Source: Solirubrobacter taibaiensis
Lineage (GTDB): Bacteria; Actinomycetota; Thermoleophilia; Solirubrobacterales; Solirubrobacteraceae
DNA: 51,106 nt
Assembly: GCA_027587225.1 (NCBI GenBank)
Contig: JAPDDQ010000052.1
Location: 1-51,106, forward strand
Reading direction: 5' to 3'
The number at the start of each line of letters is the position of its first letter. Within the stretch, counting starts at the first letter, position 1. Shown piece by piece: positions 24,012-32,352 of the stretch. A program made the position numbers and the translations under genes. Under the pieces are notes generated by a model. That model ran no database searches. It saw only the letters and a list, made by a program, of their open reading frames with translations, and was not told the DNA's origin.

Positions 24012-24779
24012 TCACACAGCGTCTGGGGCGCTGATGGCGACCACGCCGCCCTGCGGGTCGGCGATCACCGCGTTGCGGAACCCGGGGGCATCGGTCGGCG
24101 GCATCAGGAGCGTGCCGCCGCCGCCCACGGCGCGCTCGCAGGCCGCGTCCACGTCGTCCACCCGGAAATTGACGGCCCAGTGCGGCGGGACGGTCTCGGT
24201 GGCGAGTGTCGCCACGGCCACGACGTCCCGCGGAAGCGGCTGCCCCGGCGCACCGCCGACGTAGCCGGGGAGCCGCCACAAACTGAGCGGAGCACCCGGC
24301 ACGGGCTCGAGCTGCCAGCCGAACAGCGCACCGTAGAAGTCGCCGGCCGCTGAGAGATCCGGCGTGTGCAGCGCGCCCATGGCCCAGGCCCCGGGTTCGT
24401 TGACGAGCTCCGCGCCGAACCGGTCGCAGACCGCGAACGCAACGCCGGTGGGATCGGTCAGCACGCCCATCTGGCCGCCGCCACCCGCCGCCAACGGTCC
24501 GCCCAAGACCGTGCCTCCCTCGCCCGCAACCTGCGCCAACGAGAAATCGACCCGATCGACCCGCACGTACGTGCACCAGAACGCGGGAGAGCCCTCGGGC
24601 GCCTGGCCGATCCCCGTGACGCGGTGCTCGCCCAGGCGCGCGGTGAGATATCCGCCCGCGGCGGGCGCGTCGAAGACCCAGCCGAACACCGCCGAATAGA
24701 AGGCGGCGGCGGATTCAGGATCAGGCTGGAAGGTGTCGACCCAGCACGGCACGCCGAGCGGGTAGTCGTCGCGCAACAT
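24012..24779 (-). CDS. VOC (glyoxalase/bleomycin resistance) family protein, two domains
   Basis: Protein of 255 residues made of two tandem vicinal-oxygen-chelate domains. The first (about 8-125) opens PCWVDTFQPDPESAAAFYSA and ends with DPTGVAFAVCD; the second (about 130-252) repeats the pattern with DLSAAGDFYGALFGWQLE and DPQGGVVAIS. This matches actinobacterial two-domain VOC proteins of the Rv0577/CFP32 type. Metal-ligand positions are only partly evident, so enzymatic activity is uncertain; glyoxalase-like detoxification or small-molecule binding are the options. The ATG at 24779 is the only reasonable start. Confidence 0.88.
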   Translation of the reverse strand: MLRDDYPLGVPCWVDTFQPDPESAAAFYSAVFGWVFDAPAAGGYLTARLGEHRVTGIGQAPEGSPAFWCTYVRVDRVDFSLAQVAGEGGTVLGGPLAAGGGGQMGVLTDPTGVAFAVCDRFGAELVNEPGAWAMGALHTPDLSAAGDFYGALFGWQLEPVPGAPLSLWRLPGYVGGAPGQPLPRDVVAVATLATETVPPHWAVNFRVDDVDAACERAVGGGGTLLMPPTDAPGFRNAVIADPQGGVVAISAPDAV

Positions 24780-24803
24780 GCGCGAGGACGCTACCTCAAC
24801 TGG

Positions 24804-25037
24804 CTACCAGGCCCACCAGGACCGGGCGCCTTCGGCGTCCCGGTAGGGCGGGCCGCCGCGCAGCGCCATGTTCAGCTTCGTGAACCGCCCCGTGCGTTCG
24901 CTCTCCTCGCACTCCGGGACGTAGCAGCGCAGGACCGCGGCGAACTCGCTGGGCGCCGCGACATCGGCGGCGTCGACGAGCACGATCGCCGGCGGCGTTG
25001 TCGCAGCGGTCGTGGCGGAGGTGGAGGAGGGACCCAC
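24804..25037 (-). CDS. Small hypothetical protein
   Basis: Frame of 77 residues starting with GTG at 25037. Codon third positions are strongly G/C. The N-terminus is Thr/Ala-rich; the middle contains LRCYVPECEE with two Cys six residues apart, and the end is aromatic (SWWAW). I do not recognise a family. It lies between the amidase and VOC genes in the same orientation. The Cys pair could bind metal or form a disulfide. Moderate confidence that it is expressed. Confidence 0.5.
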   Translation of the reverse strand: MGPSSTSATTAATTPPAIVLVDAADVAAPSEFAAVLRCYVPECEESERTGRFTKLNMALRGGPPYRDAEGARSWWAW

Positions 25038-25099
25038 GAACCTCCCATCGGCGGCTGGGGCGCGAAGGTTTAGCCCTCCGCGCCCCCTTTGCCGAATCC

Positions 25100-27889
25100 T
25101 TACGGGGTGGTGGTGCTCAACGTGAACGTCAGCGTCTTGCTGTACGTCCCCGTGCGCAGCGGGTCATTCGCCTTGACGAGCTGCTTGAACGCGATCGCGA
25201 CGCTCTCGTTGGAGACCGGCGCGGTCCAGCTCGCCTTGCCCAGCTCGACCCGCAGCGGCTCGGCCAGCGTGAACGAGCCGTTGGTGAGGTAGCCCGGATC
25301 GGAGACGCTCAGCGCCGCGTCGCCCGCGGTGGAGATGACGTTGGCCGTGGCCGCCGCCGTGTACTCCTTCGCGATGCCCGGTGTGAACGCGCCGAACGAC
25401 GCCGGACCGCTGAGCGACAGCGACAGCGTGGCCGGCACCGTGCCGCCCACCGTCCCGCCGGCGGTCGTCGCGAACGGCAGCACCGGGGTGACGTCGTTCG
25501 GCGGCGCGACGCGACCACTGGCCTTGGCTTCGAACGCGTACGCGTAGCCCATCAGCTTCAGGTCGTCGAATTCCTTGCCCTGGAGCTGCAGGTTGATCGG
25601 CTGGCCGTGGTCGTTCGTGCCGGCCGGGAAGATCACGTTCGGCAGGCCCGCCGACGAGCCCTGCGGGTCACGGCGGCCGAAGCTCGGCTGGATCGAGTCG
25701 TTGAGATGGATGTCGCTGAGCTGGCCCGGGAACACGACGGCGTCGACGCCGTTGGTGTCCATCCACGCGGCCATCTGCTGGCGGTAGGTCGCGCGGGCGG
25801 CTTCGAAGGCCATCGACTGCTCGAGCGTCATCGCGCCGGTGCCGGTGTACGGGTTGGTGTTGCGGAACTGCGGGATGCGCAGCGGGCTGCGCAGGATCTG
25901 CGCCGCGTCCGTGTAGGGCGCGTTCGGGTGCTCGAGCAACCACTGCCGCCAGCCCTCGTAGCCACGGTCGCCGGGCGTGCTCGCCGGGCCGCTCGGCGGG
26001 TTCGGGATCTCCTTGACCGTCGCGCCCGCGGCCACGAAGTGGGCGAACGAGGCGCGCATGGCGTCCTCGGTGCCCTGCGTGCCGAACGGGTCGTCGAACG
26101 CGGTCAACGGCACGCCGATGACCTTGCCCTGGAGCGCGCCTGCGTCCAGGCCGGCGGTCCAGTTCGCGGGCCGATGGCCGTTGGAGACGTCGTCGAGGCG
26201 GTCGGCGGGGTTGTCGATCGCGGTCGCGTTGAGCAGCAGCGCGAGGTCCGGCAGCGACTGGCTGATCCAGCCCACGTAGTCCTGGATGTAGGTCAGCGGC
26301 ATCGTGCCACCCGAGCTCTGCATGCCGTCGGTGCCGCGCAGCGAGACGAGCGACACGGCGCTGGACGGACCCCACAGGGAGTCGCCGGTCTGCGTGCCGA
26401 ACGCCGCCGCGGCGAAGCTCGAGGCCACGGCGGTGGCCGAGCCGCCGCTGGAGCCGATCGGGCTGATCGACGGGTTGTAGGCGTTCCACACCTGCCCGAA
26501 CGCGCTGGAGCTGAAGTGGCCGTCGTTGGCGAACTCGGACAGGTTGGCCTTGCCCATCACGAGCGCGCCGGCCTCACGGACCTTGATGATCTGCCAGGCG
26601 TCCGTCAGCGGCTGGAAGCCCTCGAACACGCGGCTGCCACCCGTGGTGGGCATGTCCTTGGTCGAGAGGATGTCCTTCGCCAGGATCGGGATGCCGAGCA
26701 GCGGGCGCATGTCGCCGGCCTTGCGGGCGGCGTCGGCGGCCTTGGCCTGGGCGATGGCGTTGGGGGCGAGCGTGATGATCGAGTTCAGGCCGAACGCGCC
26801 GCCGTCGTAGGCCGCGATCCGGTCCAGGTAGGCCTGCGTGATCTGCTCGGAGGTGGTGACGCCCGACTTCATGTCGGCGATGAGCTGCGTGATCGTCTTG
26901 CCGACGACGTTGTACGGCGAGCTGGTGGTGGCGCCGATCGCCTTGTCACCTTCGACCGGGCCGAGCGCGTAGGCGGGAGCGGCGGCGCAGTTGACGGCCG
27001 CGATGCTCACGTTCGCCAGCGCGCACGCCTCGGCGGGCGCGAGATCGGCGATCGGCGGCGCGGCGGCGAGGGCCGTCGCCTTCGCGGTGACGGCGGCGAC
27101 CTGCGTGCCGGCGACGGGCGTCGTGCCGCCGCCGGCGGGCGCGCGCGTCTCGGACAGGCCGGTCACGACGAAGCGCACGAGCGCCTTCGTCGCGCCCGCG
27201 GGGATGGTGAGCGTGTTGACGTAGCCGATGTGGTTCGCGTGGTCGCCCGTCGTCTCGAGCGCGTACGTGAACGGGTCACGCAGGAAGTTGCCGGTGCGGT
27301 CGAACGTGCCCGGGACGGTGGCGCTCGTGCCGTTGACGGTCGGCGTGCCCGCGGCCGTGGAGGGCGAGAAGCTGACGGCCCAGGCGTCCGCGGTGGTGAG
27401 CGTCGTGTCGCCGCTCGACGTGCCTGCGATCGAGCTCTGGTTGGTGCCGGTGTTGTAGCCCAGCTGGCCACCGAACGCGGCCTCGATCGTGATCGGCGCG
27501 CCCGTCGTGTTCGTGAACGTGTCCAGGTAGCGCGCGTACGACTCGGTCGTGTTGAACAGGATCGAGCGCTTGATCGCGACGCCGCCGAGCGCGACGGCCT
27601 TCTTGCTCGTGAAGACGGTCGGGCTGTCGGCCGTGAGGTCGAAGCCGCGCAGCAGCACGCCGTTCATGCGCGGCGAGCCGGACACCTTGACCCGGAGGCC
27701 GCCGTAGCCCTGCAGCGAGTTCGTGCCCGTGTTGTGGATCGAGCCCGTGTCCATCCCGGGGTCGGCGGCGTCGTTGACGTTCCACGTGTCCCCGTTGGAG
27801 TTCGTCACCGTCGTCCAGCCCCACGCGCTGGACGCGGAAGCGGCGAGCAGCGCGCATGCGGCTGCCGACGCGAGAGAGATTCTGCGCAA
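25100..27889 (-). CDS. Large secreted amidase (amidase-signature family) with C-terminal sorting-like module
   Basis: Exported enzyme of 929 residues. A signal peptide (1-24) precedes a beta-rich N-terminal domain (about 25-250), then an amidase-signature hydrolase (about 330-790) with its Lys-Ser-Ser triad visible as K405 (GIPILAKDIL), S480 (GSSGGSATAV) and S504 (TGDSLWGPSS); the 75- and 24-residue spacings match fatty-acid amide hydrolase. The usual GGS around the nucleophile is GDS. Residues about 812-929 are a module nearly identical to that of the secreted isomerase at 18541. The start is TTG 27889 with GGAG at 7 nt; a longer open frame upstream lacks a signal peptide. Members hydrolyse amides; the natural substrate is unknown. 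Confidence 0.88.
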   Translation of the reverse strand: MRRISLASAAACALLAASASSAWGWTTVTNSNGDTWNVNDAADPGMDTGSIHNTGTNSLQGYGGLRVKVSGSPRMNGVLLRGFDLTADSPTVFTSKKAVALGGVAIKRSILFNTTESYARYLDTFTNTTGAPITIEAAFGGQLGYNTGTNQSSIAGTSSGDTTLTTADAWAVSFSPSTAAGTPTVNGTSATVPGTFDRTGNFLRDPFTYALETTGDHANHIGYVNTLTIPAGATKALVRFVVTGLSETRAPAGGGTTPVAGTQVAAVTAKATALAAAPPIADLAPAEACALANVSIAAVNCAAAPAYALGPVEGDKAIGATTSSPYNVVGKTITQLIADMKSGVTTSEQITQAYLDRIAAYDGGAFGLNSIITLAPNAIAQAKAADAARKAGDMRPLLGIPILAKDILSTKDMPTTGGSRVFEGFQPLTDAWQIIKVREAGALVMGKANLSEFANDGHFSSSAFGQVWNAYNPSISPIGSSGGSATAVASSFAAAAFGTQTGDSLWGPSSAVSLVSLRGTDGMQSSGGTMPLTYIQDYVGWISQSLPDLALLLNATAIDNPADRLDDVSNGHRPANWTAGLDAGALQGKVIGVPLTAFDDPFGTQGTEDAMRASFAHFVAAGATVKEIPNPPSGPASTPGDRGYEGWRQWLLEHPNAPYTDAAQILRSPLRIPQFRNTNPYTGTGAMTLEQSMAFEAARATYRQQMAAWMDTNGVDAVVFPGQLSDIHLNDSIQPSFGRRDPQGSSAGLPNVIFPAGTNDHGQPINLQLQGKEFDDLKLMGYAYAFEAKASGRVAPPNDVTPVLPFATTAGGTVGGTVPATLSLSLSGPASFGAFTPGIAKEYTAAATANVISTAGDAALSVSDPGYLTNGSFTLAEPLRVELGKASWTAPVSNESVAIAFKQLVKANDPLRTGTYSKTLTFTLSTTTP

Positions 27890-28007
27890 GTGTTGCTCCG
27901 TAACGAGGTTGACCCGACGCCGCTCGCTGGAGCGGCCGGCCGAACCTATCTGGCAGACGGTCCTGGGTTTATGGACCGCCTGTCGGAACCGGAGCGACCG
28001 TGTGACG

Positions 28008-29153
28008 TCAGCCGGTCTGCGCCGGCTGCGTGCCGAGCGTGACGGTGAGCTCGGTGGTCTGGCCGCCGCGCTCGATCGTGAGGGCCACGGCGTCGCCCGG
28101 TTGGTGGGTGGCGATGGCGGCCACGAGGTCGTTCTGATCGGCAATGGCGGTGTCACCGAGCTTGGTGATGACGTCGCCGGCCTGCAGCCCGGCCGTCTGC
28201 GCGGGGCTGCTCGGCCTGACCTGCTCGACGCTCGCGCCGTCACCCATCGCGACGCCGAGATAGGCATGCTCGACGTCCTGCCCGGCCTTGAGCTGCTCGA
28301 GCTCGGCCTTGACGAGGTCGATCGGAACCGCAAAGCCGACGCCCGAGCTCTGCGACGAGCTCCCGTCCGTGGCGATCTGGTCGGCGATGCCGATCACCTG
28401 GCCCGCGGCGTCGAGGATCGGGCCGCCCGAGTTGCCGGGGTTGATCGCCGTGTCGGTCTGCAGCGCGTGGGCGACCGTGAAGCCGTTCGGCGCCTGGATC
28501 GTGCGGTCGACGCCGGAGATGATGCCGGTGCTGATGCTGCGTTCGTAGCCGAACGGATCGCCGATCGCGGCCACCGCCTCTCCGACGCTGACGTCGGCCG
28601 AGCTGCCGAGCGTGAGCGGCGTGAGCGTGAGGCCCTCGGGGTCGACCTTGAGGACGGCGACGTCGGTGGCGTTGTCGGAGCCCAGGACAGTGGCATCGCG
28701 CGTGGTGCCGTCGGTCAGCGTGACCTTGACGGTCTTGGAGCCCTCGACGACGTGCGCGGCGGTGAGGATGTGGCCGTCCGTGTCGATCACGAAGCCGGTC
28801 CCGGTCCCGCTGCCGGCGGTGATGTCCACCACACCCGGCGAAGCGGCCGCGAACAGCGCCTCGGCGTCGAGCGCGCTGCCGTCGGTGGCGGTGCCCGTGG
28901 TCGCGGCGTTGACGACGGTCGTCGTGTCGCCGTCGAGGTGGCCCGTAACGGCGAGCGCGCCGACGGTCGTCCCGCCCCCGAGCAGCGAGCACATCACGAG
29001 CAGCAGCGCCAGTGGGGGTCGGCGCCGCCGACGCCGGCGCTCGACGGGCGGGCGCCCACCCGTGGGCGGAGCGCCGCCGCCGAACTCGCGACCGTCGTCG
29101 GCCCACAGCGGGCGGTGTGCTTCATCAGGGGGCGTGAGCAGCGAGGAGGACAT
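28008..29153 (-). CDS. HtrA/DegP-type membrane-anchored serine protease with PDZ domain
   Basis: Envelope quality-control protease of 381 residues. Cytoplasmic Pro/Gly-rich N-terminus ending in an Arg cluster (39-45), one transmembrane helix (about 47-70), an S1C protease domain with the triad H134 (LTAAHVV), D164 (NATDVAVL) and S242 (NPGNSGGPI), and a single PDZ domain (about 295-375). This is the HtrA/PepD arrangement of actinobacteria, degrading or chaperoning misfolded exported proteins. It lies in the same direction as the secreted amidase, 118 bp upstream of it, without an obvious terminator between. Confidence 0.94.
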   Translation of the reverse strand: MSSSLLTPPDEAHRPLWADDGREFGGGAPPTGGRPPVERRRRRRRPPLALLLVMCSLLGGGTTVGALAVTGHLDGDTTTVVNAATTGTATDGSALDAEALFAAASPGVVDITAGSGTGTGFVIDTDGHILTAAHVVEGSKTVKVTLTDGTTRDATVLGSDNATDVAVLKVDPEGLTLTPLTLGSSADVSVGEAVAAIGDPFGYERSISTGIISGVDRTIQAPNGFTVAHALQTDTAINPGNSGGPILDAAGQVIGIADQIATDGSSSQSSGVGFAVPIDLVKAELEQLKAGQDVEHAYLGVAMGDGASVEQVRPSSPAQTAGLQAGDVITKLGDTAIADQNDLVAAIATHQPGDAVALTIERGGQTTELTVTLGTQPAQTG

Positions 29154-29214
29154 GCCTCGATCCTGCGCGCCGCGGCTGAGTCTCCTGTGGCCGGAAGCTG
29201 GGAGCTCCCTGGGA

Positions 29215-29613
29215 CTAGGCGGCCTTCACGTACCGGACCTTGTCGGGGCTGATGTGGAACTTCACGCGCTCCTCGCCCTCCGCGCGCCACGGGTACTTGT
29301 CCTGGTTGATGTACTTCTGCGCGAGCGTGTCGATGTGCTCCTCGCCGCCCGGCGCCTCGCTGACGCCGCCGGCGATCTCGACGTACTCGTACGGGTTGTC
29401 CTGATTGATCACCAGCAGGTTCGCGCGCGGGTCGCGCTCCAGGTTCGTCGGCCACTTCCGGCCACGCGCGGTGTTGACGGCGACCTTGCCGTCCTCGGTG
29501 CTCAGCCAGACGACGGCATTGTGCACCGACCCGTCCTTGTTGATCGTCGAGAGCACGGCGTGGTTCGGCTTCTCGAGCAGTTCGCTCACGGGCGCATCGG
29601 TCAGTTCGGCCAT
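29215..29613 (-). CDS. PPOX-class F420-dependent oxidoreductase family protein
   Basis: Split-barrel flavin/F420-binding protein of 132 residues. Seen: the family pattern NHAVLSTINKDGSVHNAVVW (17-36), RGRKWPTNLERDPRANLLV near residues 50-68, and NPYEYVEIAGGV after it, as in F420-dependent FDOR-B proteins of actinobacteria. It reduces or binds small molecules using F420H2 in characterised relatives. FMN use is possible, since PPOX families overlap. Stand-alone gene between HtrA and proC. Confidence 0.85.
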   Translation of the reverse strand: MAELTDAPVSELLEKPNHAVLSTINKDGSVHNAVVWLSTEDGKVAVNTARGRKWPTNLERDPRANLLVINQDNPYEYVEIAGGVSEAPGGEEHIDTLAQKYINQDKYPWRAEGEERVKFHISPDKVRYVKAA

Positions 29614-29657
29614 TGGGGCGATGATATGTCGGGAGCCAGGCGGGGGGGCCTGCGCGG

Positions 29658-30449
29658 CTACGCCTTGCCGAGCTCCCGCGACCGCTCCGTCGCCGCCATC
29701 ACGGCCTCGAGAAACGCGGAACGCACACCCCCGCGCTCCAACTCCCGCAACCCGGCAGCGGTCGTCCCACCCGGCGACGTCACCGCCGCGCGCAACGCGG
29801 CCGCCCCGTCGGACGACTCGACCAACAACTCCGACGCCCCCCGCAAAGTCTGGAACGCCAACGTCTCCGCCAACTCCCGCGGTAGACCGGCCAGCACCCC
29901 CGCATCGGCCATCGCCTCGGCAACCAAGAAGACGTACGCGGGCCCGGAGCCCGAGACGCCGGTGACCGCGTCGAGCTGGGCCTCCTTCACGCGGACGACC
30001 ACACCCACCGCGGACAGGATCTCCTCCGCCCAGGCGAGGTCCTCTTCGCCCGCATGCGTGCCCGGAGCGATCGCGGTGACGCCCGCGCCGACGAGCGCCG
30101 GCGTGTTGGGCATCGCGCGGATCACCGGGAGCGGCTCGGCGATCGCGTCCTCGATCGCCGCGGCGGTGATGCCCGCGGCGACGGAGAGGAAGCGCTGCGC
30201 ACCCGCCTGGCGGGCGGCAAGAGCAGCGGCGGCGAGGTCGCCCGGCTTGGTGGCGAGCACCACACCCTCGGCGGCGACCGGCTCCGAGACGACCTGCACG
30301 CCGGGGTACTTCGCGGTGAGCTCGGCGCGGCGCGGCGCGTACACCTCCGACACGGCGAACTCCGACGGCTCACGCCCCGCGGCGAGCATGCCGCCGAGCA
30401 GCGCCTCGCCCATGCGGCCACCGCCGACCAGCAATATCCGAACGTTCAT
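29658..30449 (-). CDS. proC: Pyrroline-5-carboxylate reductase
   Basis: NAD(P)H-dependent last enzyme of proline biosynthesis, 263 residues. Seen: a Rossmann motif VGGGRMGEALLGG (8-20), MPNTPALVGAGVTAI near residues 113-127, and the C-terminal signature VTGVSGSGPAYVFLVAEAMADAG, with GASELL and TSPGGTTAAGL following as in ProC. The ATG overlaps the stop of the upstream thioesterase gene by 4 nt, implying co-translation. Confidence 0.95.
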   Translation of the reverse strand: MNVRILLVGGGRMGEALLGGMLAAGREPSEFAVSEVYAPRRAELTAKYPGVQVVSEPVAAEGVVLATKPGDLAAAALAARQAGAQRFLSVAAGITAAAIEDAIAEPLPVIRAMPNTPALVGAGVTAIAPGTHAGEEDLAWAEEILSAVGVVVRVKEAQLDAVTGVSGSGPAYVFLVAEAMADAGVLAGLPRELAETLAFQTLRGASELLVESSDGAAALRAAVTSPGGTTAAGLRELERGGVRSAFLEAVMAATERSRELGKA

Positions 30450-30814
30450 ACCTCGGGCGAGACGGAGATCATGCGGCGCTCGTGGGTGCCGACGCCGATC
30501 GTGCGCTCCCCTTCCTTGACCTCGACGTCGAACCGCAGCTTGCGCCCGTCGATGACCTCGAACAGGTGCGCGGTGGCCGTGCACTCGGCACCTTCCAAAG
30601 CGCCGCCGACGTGCCGTACGTTGACCTCGAAGCCGACGGTCGCGTGCCCGGGCGGGAGGTCCTCGCGTACGAGGTTGGATGCCGCCAACTCCATCATCGA
30701 GATCATCCCGGGGGTCGACAGGACCGGCATCGGCAACGTGCCGTCGACATCGGTCAGCAACTCGCCCTCGACACGGAACCCCTCGGTCCGCTCGGTGCCC
30801 TGGTTGAACGCCAT
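30446..30814 (-). CDS. Hot-dog-fold thioesterase family protein
   Basis: Acyl-CoA thioesterase-like protein of 122 residues resembling fluoroacetyl-CoA thioesterase (FlK)-type proteins. Seen: VLSTPGMISMMELAASNLVR (residues 31-50) with the catalytic-region helix, LPPGHATVGFEVNVRHVGG with the family His, and a C-terminal GVGTHERRMIS. Such proteins hydrolyse or repair acyl-CoA thioesters. It is coupled to proC by a 4-nt overlap, although a metabolic link is not obvious. Confidence 0.85.
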   Translation of the reverse strand: MAFNQGTERTEGFRVEGELLTDVDGTLPMPVLSTPGMISMMELAASNLVREDLPPGHATVGFEVNVRHVGGALEGAECTATAHLFEVIDGRKLRFDVEVKEGERTIGVGTHERRMISVSPEV

Positions 30815-30834
30815 GGCCGGACTCTACCCGCCCG

Positions 30835-32283
30835 CTACCGGGTGACCTGCACCGCCAGCAGCGCGATGTCGTCGCCCGGCGCATCGGCACCCGCGGCCAA
30901 CTGGAGGCGCTCGCACACGTGGTCGGCGTCGTCGCCGGTGCCGGCGAGCAGCGCGCACAGCCCGCGTTCGCCGAGCATCTCGCCCGTGCGGCGGGACTCG
31001 GTGACGCCGTCGGAGAACAGCAGGAGCAGGTCGCCGGGATCGAGCGTGAACGCGACGTCGTGGAGCGTCACCTCCGGCACCGCGCCGATCAGCGTGCCGT
31101 GCCGGCCCACCGCTTCGACGCACCCGTCGGCGCGCCGCACCACGGGCTGGGCGTGGCCGGCCAGCGCGACGGTCGCGTCGAGCGCGCCGTCACCGCGCTC
31201 CACCAGCCGCACGAGGGCGAGCGTGCAGAACCGGCCGCGGCACCCTTCGCGCCGGCGGAGCACGAGCGCGTTGAGCTGCTCGAGCATCCGCGCGGGGGAG
31301 TGGTGCTGCATGGCGATCGTGCGCAGGCTGTGGTGGATGAGGCTCGCGACGGTCGCGGCCTCGACGCCCTTGCCCTGCACATCGCCGACGAGCGCCACCC
31401 ACTCGCCGTCGCCGAGCGGGAAGCAGTCGTAGAAGTCGCCGCCCACCTCGGCGCCGCCGCGGGCGGCTCGGTACCGCGCGGCCAGGTCAAGCCCCGGCGC
31501 CTCCGGCAGCGCGGGTGGGAGCAGCGACGTCTGCAGGGTGCGGGCGATGTGGTCGCGCTCGAGGTTCACGCGCGCGTGCTCGATCGCGCGGGCGGCGCGC
31601 GCAGCCAGGTCCACGATCAGCGTCCGGTCCTCCTCTGTCAACGCGCGTGAGCTCGGGCGGTTGGCAAACGTGATCGAGCCGATCGGGCGGTCCTGCCAGA
31701 CGATCGGAACGGTGATCGCGGTGCCGCCGTCCGCCGCGCCGATCCCCACCACACGCCCTTCCTCGAGATCGATCACGCACCGGTCGACGAGCGCGGGCAC
31801 CGCGACGTGGGCGACCTGGGCGAGCGTCTGCGCGTAGTCGAGCGAGGAGACGAGCTCCGTCGTGGCCTCGGCCAGGAACTGGGCCCGGGCGGCGCTCAGC
31901 CGCCGCTGGTCCGACAGCGCCTGCAGCTGCTCACGCCGGTGCGCGGCCAGCACGCCGAAGCAGCACGCGCAGACGAGTGCGGCCAGGCGGGCGAACGAGT
32001 CGGCGCCGACCGGCATGCCGTTGATCCGCCACAGCACTGCCGCGGCGAGGATCGAGCCCACACCCGCGAGCGCGGTCCGCCGCGCGTCGAGGCGGACGCT
32101 GGCCAGCAGCGGCGCGCCGATCACCAAGCCGACCAGGACGATCCGCGGATGGCCGTCGCGGTCGAGCGCGATGTCCGCGGCGAAGACGACGATCAGCCAA
32201 GCGCCGCAGAGCGCGAGCCACAGCGACTGCGAGGAGAGGGTCCGGCGCCCGCGGACAGCGGCGGGCATGACGGAAGACGCCAT
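30835..32283 (-). CDS. Membrane SpoIIE-type (PP2C) serine phosphatase with GAF-like domain
   Basis: Signalling protein of 482 residues: about four transmembrane helices (20-112), a short coiled segment, a GAF-like sensor (about 140-245, ending ARAIEHARVNLERD), then a PPM/SpoIIE phosphatase domain (about 250-480) with metal-ligand motifs GGDFYDCFPLGDGEW, GDVQGKGVEAA and the C-terminal GDDIALLAV. Such phosphatases (RsbU/RsbP type) dephosphorylate anti-anti-sigma factors in partner-switching stress control. No RsbV/RsbW gene is adjacent, so its partner is encoded elsewhere. Confidence 0.9.
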   Translation of the reverse strand: MASSVMPAAVRGRRTLSSQSLWLALCGAWLIVVFAADIALDRDGHPRIVLVGLVIGAPLLASVRLDARRTALAGVGSILAAAVLWRINGMPVGADSFARLAALVCACCFGVLAAHRREQLQALSDQRRLSAARAQFLAEATTELVSSLDYAQTLAQVAHVAVPALVDRCVIDLEEGRVVGIGAADGGTAITVPIVWQDRPIGSITFANRPSSRALTEEDRTLIVDLAARAARAIEHARVNLERDHIARTLQTSLLPPALPEAPGLDLAARYRAARGGAEVGGDFYDCFPLGDGEWVALVGDVQGKGVEAATVASLIHHSLRTIAMQHHSPARMLEQLNALVLRRREGCRGRFCTLALVRLVERGDGALDATVALAGHAQPVVRRADGCVEAVGRHGTLIGAVPEVTLHDVAFTLDPGDLLLLFSDGVTESRRTGEMLGERGLCALLAGTGDDADHVCERLQLAAGADAPGDDIALLAVQVTR

Positions 32284-32333
32284 GTCGAGCTGATCGGCTC
32301 GTCAGGTCCTGGGCCTTCGCAAATGGCAGCTTT

Positions 32334-32347
32334 CCCCCGTACGGGGG
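32334..32347. terminator. Palindrome CCCCCGTACGGGGG just after the MFS gene
   Basis: A perfect 14-bp palindrome lies 5 bp past the MFS stop, flanked by AAACCT and AAAG on the minus strand. As RNA it could only form a 4-nt-loop stem of five G-C pairs, which may serve as a weak terminator for the MFS gene. An operator for the downstream phosphatase gene (start 32283) is the alternative. Confidence 0.45.
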
Positions 32348-32352
32348 AGGTT

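Noticed and set aside
24998..28042. Open frame of about 1,000 codons antisense to the amidase
   Set aside because: Arg/Asp/Gly/Val-rich, without domains or a signal peptide, exactly opposite a gene with a complete catalytic triad; typical of high-GC antisense frames.
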